Part shown: one piece after another, positions 7,811 to 15,024 of the stretch
Numbering within the stretch: position 1 is the first letter of the stretch
Layout: the number at the start of each line of letters is the position of its first letter
The notes under the pieces: model-generated
The model's database searches: none
Told to the model about the DNA's origin: nothing
Seen by the model: only the letters and a program-made list of their open reading frames with translations
Translations under genes and position numbers: made by a program
DNA from: an uncultured Rhodobacter sp.
GTDB taxonomy: Bacteria; Pseudomonadota; Alphaproteobacteria; Rhodobacterales; Rhodobacteraceae
Direction: 5' to 3'
DNA: 16,061 bases
NCBI GenBank assembly: GCA_937901435.1
Contig: CALGTJ010000705.1
Location: 1-16,061, forward strand

Positions 7811-7849
7811 TTGACATGAATGCTTGATCTTGCCGCTATTCCCATCAAG
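7811..7849 (+). promoter_or_regulatory. Candidate lacI promoter with an overlapping inverted repeat
   Basis: TTGACA (7811-7816) matches the -35 consensus. GCTATT (7835-7840), 18 bp downstream, is a poor -10. An inverted repeat, CTTGAT (7823-7828) and ATCAAG (7844-7849), brackets the -10 with a 21 bp offset. A further CATCAAGA lies at 7765-7772 and is repeated at 7843-7850. This is a plausible autoregulatory operator for the regulator that starts at 7897, but the hexamers are short and no homologous operator was available for comparison. Confidence 0.35.
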
Positions 7850-7896
7850 AACTGACATGATAAATGATGTGACTCTTTCATTTCCTGCGAGAAACC

Positions 7897-8928
7897 ATGG
7901 CGCGACGACCGACTATTCAGGATATTGCAGAGGCTGCAAAGGTCAGCGTCGCCACCGTTGATCGCGTGCTGAACGGGCGTTTGAAGGTGCGCGAAGAGAC
8001 TGCGCGCAAGGTTAGCGATGCGGCCCATCGGGTTGGCTATCACGCGACAAACCTGATCGAACAACGCCTGCGCGCGGACCTACCAGAGGTGCGCATGGGC
8101 TTTGTGCTGCAGAAAGAGCGGCAGGCGTTTTATCAGACCCTTGCCGCAGAGATCGACGAGGCCGTGCGCAGTGTACCGGGCATCCGGGGGCGGGCGATCA
8201 TCGAATACGCCACCTCGCAATCCCCCGGTGAAGTGGCCCGGATCATGCAAAGCCTGCGCGGTCGGGCGGATGTGGTGGCCGCAACAGCCGTGAACCATAA
8301 CCAGACCACAGAGGCAGTGCTGGCGCTGAAAGAGGCTGGAATTGCGACCTTTGCGATGTTCAACGATTTCGCACAGGGCGAGCGGCTGAACTACATCGGA
8401 TTGAACAACCTGCGCGTTGGCCGGATTGCAGCTTGGATGCTGGCCACAAGCGCAAGAAAACCGGGGAAAATCGCGCTTTTTGTTGGTGGGCATCGCTGGC
8501 ATGGGCACGAATTGCGAGAGACCGGATTTCGCAGCTATTTTCGTGAGGCCAAGCCACAGTTTCAGGTGCTGGACACGCTGGTGAACCTTGAAACGCGGCA
8601 ACTGACCTACGAGGCGACTTTGGATCTGCTGTCTCGGCATAGCGAGGTCGTCGGGCTCTATCTGGCCGGGGGCGGCATGGAGGGCGCGATACAGGCGATG
8701 CGCGAGGTTCGCCAACCGGGACAGATCAGCATGGTGGTCAACGAGTTGACACCAGAATCGCGAAGCGCGCTAAGTGACGGCTATCTGACGATGGTGATCG
8801 GCACGCCCCTGCGGCAGCTTTGCACCGAGATGGTCGGGCTGATGAAGGCCGCAGTTCTGGAGCCGGACAATATCCTGCCCAGTCAACAGTTTCTGGAACC
8901 TGTGATCTATGTGCCAGAGTCGGTGTGA
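7897..8928 (+). CDS. LacI-family transcriptional regulator, probable inositol-locus regulator
   Basis: This 343-aa protein has an N-terminal LacI helix-turn-helix, TIQDIAEAAKVSVATVDRVLNGR (residues 6-28, with the ATVDRVLN variant of the recognition helix). A hinge follows at about 37-58, reading GYHATNLIEQRL instead of the common PNxxAR form. A periplasmic-binding-protein-like effector domain runs from about 65 to the end. It lies between the two plus-strand catabolic units, 188 bp after the Gfo/Idh stop and 268 bp before the SDR gene. It has its own upstream region and is followed by hairpins, so it is probably monocistronic. Location suggests that it represses both catabolic units and the minus-strand unit, and is released by an inositol-derived ligand. 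Regulated genes and ligand are inference. Inositol regulators of other alphaproteobacteria can be of the unrelated RpiR type, so the name iolR is not assigned. Confidence 0.88.
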   Translation: MARRPTIQDIAEAAKVSVATVDRVLNGRLKVREETARKVSDAAHRVGYHATNLIEQRLRADLPEVRMGFVLQKERQAFYQTLAAEIDEAVRSVPGIRGRAIIEYATSQSPGEVARIMQSLRGRADVVAATAVNHNQTTEAVLALKEAGIATFAMFNDFAQGERLNYIGLNNLRVGRIAAWMLATSARKPGKIALFVGGHRWHGHELRETGFRSYFREAKPQFQVLDTLVNLETRQLTYEATLDLLSRHSEVVGLYLAGGGMEGAIQAMREVRQPGQISMVVNELTPESRSALSDGYLTMVIGTPLRQLCTEMVGLMKAAVLEPDNILPSQQFLEPVIYVPESV

Positions 8929-9035
8929 CTCGATGTGACCGGGTAAGGACCGCAATTCAGACCGTTTGATAGAAAACCATCATTTTTGTGAAAGCCAAAC
9001 TGTCAGACCTGCAATCTTATCGCGGCAAAAGGATT

Positions 9036-9059
9036 GACCGACACAGGGGTCTTCGGTCA
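9036..9059 (+). terminator. Weak terminator-like hairpin downstream of lacI
   Basis: GACCGA (9036-9041) pairs with TCGGTC (9053-9058), with an inner AC/GT pair possible. It is followed by ATTTT only, so the T tract is weak. It lies about 107 bp after the lacI stop and directly precedes a second, larger hairpin. It may end the lacI transcript or form part of the SDR-operon leader. Confidence 0.35.
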
Positions 9060-9102
9060 TTTTCCGCGCGCTGACCGTCTCGATAAAGACGGCGCGCGAA
9101 AA
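9060..9102 (+). promoter_or_regulatory. Long imperfect hairpin in the leader of the SDR-iol operon
   Basis: The left arm TTTT-C-CGCGCG-CTGA-CCGTCT (9060-9080) pairs with AGACGG-CGCGCG-AAAA (9087-9102) around a 6-base loop. This gives 16 pairs with two bulges on the left arm (C at 9064, CTGA at 9071-9074). No T tract follows on either strand, so it is not a normal terminator. It sits 95 bp upstream of the SDR start. It could be an RNA structure in the leader or a protein site; function is unknown. Confidence 0.4.
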
Positions 9103-9196
9103 GCGAGGCAGGATCAGCCAGCCTGTGGAAAACGGTGCGGGGATCTCTGCTGGGTGACGGGACCATCCCGGCTGGAAACAAGAAAGCGCGGCGAAG

Positions 9197-9991
9197 ATGA
9201 TGACACATACGAACACGAGCGCGCTGATCACTGGCGGCAGTCAGGGTCTGGGTCTTGCCATTGCCAAACGACTGATTGCCGAAGGTTGCCAGAGGCTTGT
9301 GATCACCTCGCGCAACGAGGCAAAGGGCGCGGCGGCTATGGCCGAGTTGCGCGCGCTTGGGGCAGATGTGCACACGCTGCCCATCGAGATGGGTGACGTA
9401 GATCAGGTGCTGGGGATGATGGATCAGGCGGTCGCGCTTGTCGGTCCGGTCAATGCCTTTGTGAATTGCGCGGCAAACACTGATCGCGGCTCGATCCTCG
9501 ACACCACGCCTGAACAGTGGGACGCGATCATGGATCCCAACGCCAAGGGGGCGTTTTTCGCACTACAGGGCTTTGCGAACCATTGCATCGCGGCGGGGCA
9601 CCCCGGCGCGGCAGTGAATATCCTGAGCATCGTCGTGCATTGCGGCCTGCCGTTTCTGGCCCCCTATGTGGCGTCCAAGGCGGCGCTGTTGGGCATTACC
9701 AAGAATGCGGCCAACACGCTGATGAAACACCGCATTCGCGTGAACGGCATCAATGTCGGCTGGATGGACACACCGGGCGAGGATGCCCGGCAGAAGATCT
9801 CGCATGACCGCGAAGACGGCTGGCAGACCGAGGCCGAGGCGAATATGCCCTTTGGCAAGCTGGTCAAACCAGAGGATGTCGCATGGCAAACGGCGTTTCT
9901 GCTTGGCCCGGCATCGGGGGTGGTAAATGGATCCATCATAGACTTTGACCAGCAGGTCGTCGGGGCCTATCCCGACACCAATGACAGTTAA
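9197..9991 (+). CDS. Short-chain dehydrogenase/reductase (SDR), probable polyol or cyclitol dehydrogenase
   Basis: The 264-aa classical SDR has the nucleotide motif TGGSQGLG (12-19), NCAAN (90-94, in place of NNAG), active-site serine S144 in NILSIVV, and YVASK with Y157 and K161. The C-terminus GSIIDFDQQVVGAYPD is a recurring ending in SDRs from sugar-catabolic loci. It would oxidise or reduce a cyclitol or sugar alcohol with NAD(P). It starts the operon leading into iolG, with a 66 bp gap. The start is either ATG 9197 or ATG 9200; neither has a strong ribosome-binding site. An SDR is not one of the core Iol enzymes, so it may bring another isomer or a methylated or epimeric inositol into the pathway. 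The substrate cannot be assigned. Confidence 0.85.
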   Translation: MMTHTNTSALITGGSQGLGLAIAKRLIAEGCQRLVITSRNEAKGAAAMAELRALGADVHTLPIEMGDVDQVLGMMDQAVALVGPVNAFVNCAANTDRGSILDTTPEQWDAIMDPNAKGAFFALQGFANHCIAAGHPGAAVNILSIVVHCGLPFLAPYVASKAALLGITKNAANTLMKHRIRVNGINVGWMDTPGEDARQKISHDREDGWQTEAEANMPFGKLVKPEDVAWQTAFLLGPASGVVNGSIIDFDQQVVGAYPDTNDS

Positions 9992-10015
9992 CAACGTTCT
10001 ATCAACAGACATCAG

Positions 10016-10035
10016 GCCCGAATACGGGTCCGGGC
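10016..10035 (+). other. Intercistronic hairpin between the SDR gene and iolG
   Basis: GCCCG (10016-10020) can pair with CGGGC (10031-10035), or CCCG with the nearer CGGG (10025-10028). It lies in the 66 bp gap and has no T tract, so it is not an intrinsic terminator. It may affect mRNA stability or iolG translation; this is weakly supported. Confidence 0.25.
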
Positions 10036-10057
10036 AAGGCCGCAAGAAGGACAGACA

Positions 10058-11062
10058 ATGGGAATGAATTTTGCCGTTTTGGGCGCGGGTCGGATCGGGC
10101 AGGTCCACGCGGATGCGCTGGCCGGAGTGGCCGGGGCCAGACTGGTCGCGATTGCCGATCCTATGGCAGAGGCCGCAAAGGCTATCAGCGTCAAGCACGG
10201 CTGCGACATTCGCACGATTGACGAGATTGCAACCTCGGCAGATGTGGACGCCGTGTTGATCTGCACCCCCACCGACACCCACGCCGATCTGATCGAACAG
10301 TTCGCCCGCGCCGGAAAGGCGATCTTTTGCGAAAAGCCGATTGATCTGGAAATCGACCGGGTCCGCGCCTGTTTGCAGGTGGTCAAAGAGACCGGCGCCT
10401 TCCTGATGATCGGGTTCCAGCGCCGGTTTGAACCCGATTTCAACGTCATGCGTCAGGCGATTGACACCGGGAAAATCGGTACCGTCGAGATGATCAACCT
10501 GACCTCGCGCGATCCTTCGCCACCTCCTGTCAGCTATATCGTCCGCTCTGGCGGCATTTTCCGTGATATGGTGATCCATGATTTCGACGTGGCCCGCTGG
10601 ATGCTGGGCGAAGAGGTCGAGACCGTGCAGGCCGCAGGCAGCAATCTGGTCGATCCGGCGATTGGCGAGGCTGGCGATTTTGACAGCGCGTCGGTTCTGA
10701 TGACCACCGCCAGCGGCAAGCATTGCGCGATCTCTTGTTCGCGACGCGCGAGTTACGGATATGATCAGCGCATCGAGGTGCATGGCTCGCTTGGCTCTGT
10801 CTCGGCGCTCAACCATGCCGAAGCCCGCGTGCAGTTTGCCGGGCCGGATGGCTATACCATCCCACCGAACCAGCATTTTTTCATCACCCGCTACATGAAC
10901 GCCTACCGCGCCGAGATTGAGGCCTTTGTGAAGGCCGTCACCGAAGGCACCCCTGCCCCGGTCACCGGCGAAGACGGGCTGCGCGCGCTGGCTCTGGCAT
11001 TGGCCGCGATAAAATCGGTCAAAGAAGGCCGCGCGGTCAAAGTGTCCGAGATTTTAGGGTAA
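10058..11062 (+). CDS. iolG: Inositol 2-dehydrogenase (IolG)
   Basis: This 334-aa Gfo/Idh/MocA enzyme oxidises myo-inositol to 2-keto-myo-inositol (2-inosose) with NAD+, the first step of the pathway. The Rossmann motif GAGRIG is at 9-14. The CEKP motif gives catalytic K93, and FRDMVIHDFDVARWM gives D170 and H174, matching the Lys-Asp-His arrangement known for IolG. Length is typical for the family. AAGGA lies six bases before the ATG. It overlaps no neighbour but is only 3 bp from iolC2, so the two are co-transcribed. Within the window it is the better IolG candidate than the 377-aa Gfo/Idh protein at 6575, because of its canonical motifs and its position directly ahead of iolC and iolD. Confidence 0.92.
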   Translation: MGMNFAVLGAGRIGQVHADALAGVAGARLVAIADPMAEAAKAISVKHGCDIRTIDEIATSADVDAVLICTPTDTHADLIEQFARAGKAIFCEKPIDLEIDRVRACLQVVKETGAFLMIGFQRRFEPDFNVMRQAIDTGKIGTVEMINLTSRDPSPPPVSYIVRSGGIFRDMVIHDFDVARWMLGEEVETVQAAGSNLVDPAIGEAGDFDSASVLMTTASGKHCAISCSRRASYGYDQRIEVHGSLGSVSALNHAEARVQFAGPDGYTIPPNQHFFITRYMNAYRAEIEAFVKAVTEGTPAPVTGEDGLRALALALAAIKSVKEGRAVKVSEILG

Positions 11063-11065
11063 CCC

Positions 11066-12961
11066 ATGAAAGATCTGGATCTGATCACCATCGGCCGCTC
11101 GTCCGTCGATCTCTACGGCGCGCAGGTAGGCGGGCGGCTAGAGGACATGGGCTCGTTCGAGAAATACATCGGCGGCTCTCCGACCAATATGGCTGCTGGC
11201 ACCGCACGTCTGGGGCTGAAATCGGCGCTGATCACCCGTGTCGGGGACGAGCATATGGGGCGCTTCATCCGCGAGCAGTTGCAGCGCGAAGGCGTGGATG
11301 TGACGGGGGTGAAGACCGATCCGGATCGGCTGACGGCGCTGGTGTTGCTGGGCATTCGGGACGAGACGCAGTTTCCGCTGATCTTTTACCGCAGCGATTG
11401 CGCCGATATGGCGCTGTGCGAGGACGACATTGATCCCGCCTTTATCGCGCGGGCGCGGTGCGTCACGGCGACGGGCACGCATCTGAGCCATCCGCAGACC
11501 GAGGCGGCGGTGCTCAAGGCGCTGGCCTGCGCGCGCGAGGCTGGCGCGCAGACGGCGCTGGACATCGACTATCGTCCCAATCTGTGGGGCCTTGCGGGGC
11601 ATGGCGAAGGGGAAAGCCGGTTCATTGAATCGCGGCAGGTCACGGCCAAGCTGCAAAGCACGCTGCATCTGTTCGATCTGATCGTGGGCACAGAGGAAGA
11701 GTTCCACATCGCGGGCGGCACCACCGACACCATCGCGGCGCTGCGGGCGGTGCGGGCCGTATCCAAGGCCACGCTTATCTGCAAACGCGGCCCCATGGGC
11801 GCTGCGGCCTTTACCGGCGACATCCCCGACACGTTGGACGAGGGCGAAAGTGGGCCCGGCTTTCCGATCGAGGTGTTCAACGTGCTGGGGGCGGGGGACG
11901 GGTTCATGTCTGGCCTGCTGACCGGCTGGCTCAACGGCGAGGATTGGCCGACGGCGCTGACCTATGCCAATGCCTGCGGGGCTTTTGCTGTCTCGCGCCA
12001 CGGCTGTGCGCCCGCCTATCCCAGTTGGCAAGAACTGCAATTCTTCCTTAAACGCGGGGTGATCCGGCCTGATCTGCGCAATGACGTGGAGTTGGAACAA
12101 ATTCACTGGGCTACGAACCGCAAGGGCGACTGGTCGGATATGCGGGTCTTTGCCTTTGATCACCGGATGCAATTCGAGGCGATGGAGGGCGCGACGCCGA
12201 AAAAGATCGGCGCGTTCAAGGAACTTTGCCTCAGCGCTGCGTTGCAAGTGGCCGATGGCAAGCCCGGTCACGGTATCCTCTGTGATCGCCGTCTTGGGCG
12301 CGATGCGCTGTATAAGGCGGTCGGTCAGGGGCTTTGGATCGGGCGGCCTGCGGAACTGCCGGGCTCTCGCCCGTTGGAATTAGAGGCTGAACTGGGGGCC
12401 GATTGCGGCGGGCTTGGCGAATGGCCGTTGGACCATGTGGTCAAGGTCCTGTGCTTTTGCCACCCCGACGATGACGCCGCGATGTGGGCCGACCAAGAGG
12501 CCACCGTCAAACGTCTGTTCACCGCCGCACGGCGCAATCGGCTGGAATTTCTGCTGGAGGTCATTCCGTCAAAGGCAGGCCCTGTCGATGACGACACCAC
12601 GGCCACCGTGATCCAGCGCTTTTATGATCTGGGCATCTACCCCGACTGGTGGAAGCTGGAACCCTTCAAGACCGACGCCGCATGGGCCAACGCCTGTGAC
12701 GCGATCATGCGCAACGATCCCGACACGCGCGGCATCGTCGTGCTGGGTCTGGATGCCCCTGCGGATGAATTGTCTGCCAGCTTTGCCATGGCCGCAAAAC
12801 AGCCGCTGGTCAAAGGCTTTGCCGTGGGCCGCACGATCTTTGGCAATGTGGCCCGGCGCTGGATGCTGGGGCAGATTGACGACGCCGCGGCCATTGCGCA
12901 GATGGCACAGACTTACACCGATCTTTGCCGCGTCTGGGACGATGCCCGCGCGCAGGCGTAA
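11066..12961 (+). CDS. iolC: Bifunctional IolC: 5-dehydro-2-deoxygluconokinase fused to DUF2090 (aldolase-like)
   Basis: This 631-aa two-domain protein has a PfkB kinase at about 1-330, with GGSPTNMA (36-43), DIDYRPNLW (166-174), LGAGDGF with catalytic D278, and RHGCAPAYPSWQEL (311-324). The C-terminal DUF2090 domain runs from about 345 to 625, with FDHRMQF (364-370), CDRRLG (406-411), WWKLEP (528-533) and LVKGFAVGRTIF (581-592). This fusion is common in proteobacterial inositol loci. DUF2090 resembles LacD-type TIM barrels and is thought to do the IolJ step, so one polypeptide would phosphorylate and then cleave 2-deoxy-5-keto-gluconate. K530 and K583 are candidates for a Schiff-base lysine, unproven here. 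It lies 3 bp after iolG and 12 bp before iolD. A class II aldolase elsewhere in the window makes this activity potentially redundant. Confidence 0.92.
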   Translation: MKDLDLITIGRSSVDLYGAQVGGRLEDMGSFEKYIGGSPTNMAAGTARLGLKSALITRVGDEHMGRFIREQLQREGVDVTGVKTDPDRLTALVLLGIRDETQFPLIFYRSDCADMALCEDDIDPAFIARARCVTATGTHLSHPQTEAAVLKALACAREAGAQTALDIDYRPNLWGLAGHGEGESRFIESRQVTAKLQSTLHLFDLIVGTEEEFHIAGGTTDTIAALRAVRAVSKATLICKRGPMGAAAFTGDIPDTLDEGESGPGFPIEVFNVLGAGDGFMSGLLTGWLNGEDWPTALTYANACGAFAVSRHGCAPAYPSWQELQFFLKRGVIRPDLRNDVELEQIHWATNRKGDWSDMRVFAFDHRMQFEAMEGATPKKIGAFKELCLSAALQVADGKPGHGILCDRRLGRDALYKAVGQGLWIGRPAELPGSRPLELEAELGADCGGLGEWPLDHVVKVLCFCHPDDDAAMWADQEATVKRLFTAARRNRLEFLLEVIPSKAGPVDDDTTATVIQRFYDLGIYPDWWKLEPFKTDAAWANACDAIMRNDPDTRGIVVLGLDAPADELSASFAMAAKQPLVKGFAVGRTIFGNVARRWMLGQIDDAAAIAQMAQTYTDLCRVWDDARAQA

Positions 12962-12973
12962 AGGAGCCACAAG

Positions 12974-14812
12974 ATGAGCACGATCCGACTGACCGCCGCA
13001 CAGGCCATGGTGCGCTATATCGCCAACCAGAGGAACGAGGACGGCGAGGCCTTTATCGCCGGATGCTGGGCGATCTTTGGCCACGGCAATGTGGCGGGTC
13101 TTGGCGAGGCCCTGAACGGTATTCGCGAGACTTTGCCCACCTATCGCGGCCACAATGAACAGACCATGGCCCACGCCGCCATCGCCTATTCCAAGCAGCT
13201 CAAGCGCAAGCGGGCGATGATGGTGACCTCTTCCATCGGTCCCGGGGCCACAAACATGGTCACCGCCGCCGCTCTGGCCCATGTGAACCGCCTGCCTGTT
13301 TTGCTGGTGCCGGGCGATGTTTTCGCCACGCGCGGGCCAGATCCGGTGCTGCAACAGATCGAAGACTTCAACGACGGCACGGTCAGCGCGAACGATTGTT
13401 TCAGACCCGTCAGCCGCTATTTCGACCGCATCATGCGGCCAGAGCATCTGTTGACCGCCCTGCCGCGCGCCTTTGCCACGATGACCGACCCTGCGGGTTG
13501 CGGACCTGTGACGCTGGCCTTTTGTCAAGACGTGCAGGCGCAGGCCTATGACTATCCAGAGGCGTTTTTCACGCCGAAAGTCTGGCGCATCCGTCGTCAG
13601 CGGCCTGATCTGGAGGAACAGATCGCGTTGATGGAGGCTTTGGAAGCCAGCAAGACCCCGGTCATTCTGGCTGGCGGCGGCGTGCATTTTTCCGATGCCG
13701 AGGCGCAGTTACAAAGCTTTGCCGAACATTTTCAGATCCCCGTCGTGGAAACGCAGGCGGGCAAGTCGTGCTTGCCTTGGGATCATCCGCTGAACTTCGG
13801 TCCTGTCGGCGTTACCGGGGCCACCAGCGCCAACACGCTGTGCGCGCGGGCCGATCTGGTTCTTGGCGTCGGCACCCGGTTTCAGGACTTCACCACAGGG
13901 TCGTGGGACCTGTTCCGCAATCCCAACCGCAAACTGTTCTCGCTGAACGTCAACGCCTATGACGCGGTGAAACACGGGGCCATTCCGGTACAGGCCGACG
14001 CCCGTCAGGCGCTTGAAGAGATCGCAGCGGTCATGATCCAGAACAACGTGGCCGCGAAAACGCCGCCAGACAGTGCGCTGAAGACAGACTGGTTCGCCAA
14101 GGTTGACCCGCTGACCGCCACCCCCGGAGAGGGAAACGCGCTTGCGACGGACATGCAGGTGGTCGGAGCGGTGCAGCGGTCGGCAGGGCCTGATACGGTC
14201 GTCATGTGCGCCGCAGGCACCATGCCCGGCGAGTTGCACAAGCTGTGGAAGGCCAGCCGCCCCATGTCCTACCACATGGAATATGGCTTTAGCTGCATGG
14301 GCTACGAAATCGCCGGGGCGCTGGGCATCAAACTCGCCGAACCGGATCGCGATGTGATCTGCTTTACCGGAGACGGCACCTACATGATGGCCAATTCTGA
14401 ACTGGCCACCGCCGTGATGATGGGCGTGAAATTCACCCTCGTGATCACTGACAATCGCGGCTTTGGCTGTATCAACCGCCTGCAAATGGCAACGGGCGGC
14501 GCAGAGTTCAACAACCTGCTGGACACCGCCGTCCACGAAACCCCCAGCGCGATTGACTTTGTCGCCCACGCCGGATCAATGGGGGCAACATCCGTCAAGG
14601 CCAGCAGTATCTCCGAACTGGAGACAGCCCTCGCAAAGGCAAAACACGTCACAGGCCCCTTCGTCATCGTCATCGACACAGACCCCTATCCCACGACGCC
14701 CGATGGCGGCAACTGGTGGGAAGTGGCCGTGCCAGAGGTCAGCGTGCGCCCCGCAGTGCAAGAGGCGCGCGCGGCCTATGAAACCGCATTGGCGCGACGG
14801 AACGCCGGATGA
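12974..14812 (+). CDS. iolD: 3D-(3,5/4)-trihydroxycyclohexane-1,2-dione acylhydrolase (IolD), ThDP-dependent
   Basis: This 612-aa thiamine diphosphate enzyme of the acetolactate-synthase superfamily hydrolyses the cyclic dione made by inosose dehydratase to 5-deoxy-glucuronate, opening the inositol ring. The N-terminal Pyr domain contains GHNEQTMAHAA with the cofactor-activating glutamate E62, and SSIGPGATNM (86-95). The central domain follows at about 210-350. The C-terminal PP domain has the metal/ThDP motif starting GDGTYMMAN (466-474) and ending near DNRGFGC (493-499). Length is normal and all key motifs are intact. AAGGAG lies seven bases before the ATG, the best ribosome-binding site in the window. 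Its stop overlaps the next gene as ATGA (14809-14812). It is the only IolD here, so both lower-pathway branches would depend on it. Confidence 0.95.
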   Translation: MSTIRLTAAQAMVRYIANQRNEDGEAFIAGCWAIFGHGNVAGLGEALNGIRETLPTYRGHNEQTMAHAAIAYSKQLKRKRAMMVTSSIGPGATNMVTAAALAHVNRLPVLLVPGDVFATRGPDPVLQQIEDFNDGTVSANDCFRPVSRYFDRIMRPEHLLTALPRAFATMTDPAGCGPVTLAFCQDVQAQAYDYPEAFFTPKVWRIRRQRPDLEEQIALMEALEASKTPVILAGGGVHFSDAEAQLQSFAEHFQIPVVETQAGKSCLPWDHPLNFGPVGVTGATSANTLCARADLVLGVGTRFQDFTTGSWDLFRNPNRKLFSLNVNAYDAVKHGAIPVQADARQALEEIAAVMIQNNVAAKTPPDSALKTDWFAKVDPLTATPGEGNALATDMQVVGAVQRSAGPDTVVMCAAGTMPGELHKLWKASRPMSYHMEYGFSCMGYEIAGALGIKLAEPDRDVICFTGDGTYMMANSELATAVMMGVKFTLVITDNRGFGCINRLQMATGGAEFNNLLDTAVHETPSAIDFVAHAGSMGATSVKASSISELETALAKAKHVTGPFVIVIDTDPYPTTPDGGNWWEVAVPEVSVRPAVQEARAAYETALARRNAG

Positions 14813-15024
14813 AAAGAAGCCTGTTCGACGTCCAACATCCAATGTTCCGGCCCCTCTGGCTGCGGATCCTGATTGTCGCACTGACCTTCGGCTGGACAGT
14901 CTTTGAAATCCTGCACGGAACCCTCTTTTGGGCGTTCCTGTTCTTTGCGGCGGGGGTCTACCTCTGCCATCAGTTTTTTGTCGCCTTCGACCCAAAGGGC
15001 CCAAAAGAAAGGGATCAGGAATGA
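14809..15024 (+). CDS. Small two-helix inner-membrane protein, function unknown (DUF3329-like)
   Basis: The 71-aa protein begins with a short cytoplasmic-looking FDVQHPMFRPLW segment. Two hydrophobic helices follow at about 17-35 and 38-59, and the tail is charged (DPKGPKERDQE). It resembles the small Rhodobacterales membrane proteins assigned to DUF3329, a family call made from memory. It is joined by ATGA overlaps to iolD upstream (14809-14812) and iolB downstream (15021-15024), so it is translated with them. In many alphaproteobacterial clusters this slot holds iolE. It has no visible catalytic residues. It may be a passenger, or it may tether or support a pathway enzyme or transporter at the membrane; neither can be shown here. 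Confidence 0.75.
   Translation: MKRSLFDVQHPMFRPLWLRILIVALTFGWTVFEILHGTLFWAFLFFAAGVYLCHQFFVAFDPKGPKERDQE

Noticed and set aside
9158..9170. CGGGA-CCA-TCCCG hairpin just upstream of the SDR start as an operator or riboswitch
   Set aside because: A 5 bp stem in GC-rich DNA is easily expected by chance, and nothing similar is seen in the other control regions.
9563..10876. 437-codon open frame on the minus strand
   Set aside because: It is antisense to the SDR gene and iolG, both well supported, and shows no domain of its own.
11138..12271. 377-codon minus-strand open frame opposite iolC2
   Set aside because: Shadow frame of a GC-rich gene; the plus strand encodes both PfkB signatures in the correct order.
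12569..13687. 372-codon minus-strand open frame opposite iolC2 and iolD
   Set aside because: Shadow frame spanning two confirmed genes and their ribosome-binding site; no motif seen.
14928..15020. Upstream start for iolB2 at 14928
   Set aside because: The 31 extra residues are an out-of-frame reading of the membrane-protein gene. The ATG at 15021 overlaps the preceding stop and gives a normal IolB N-terminus.
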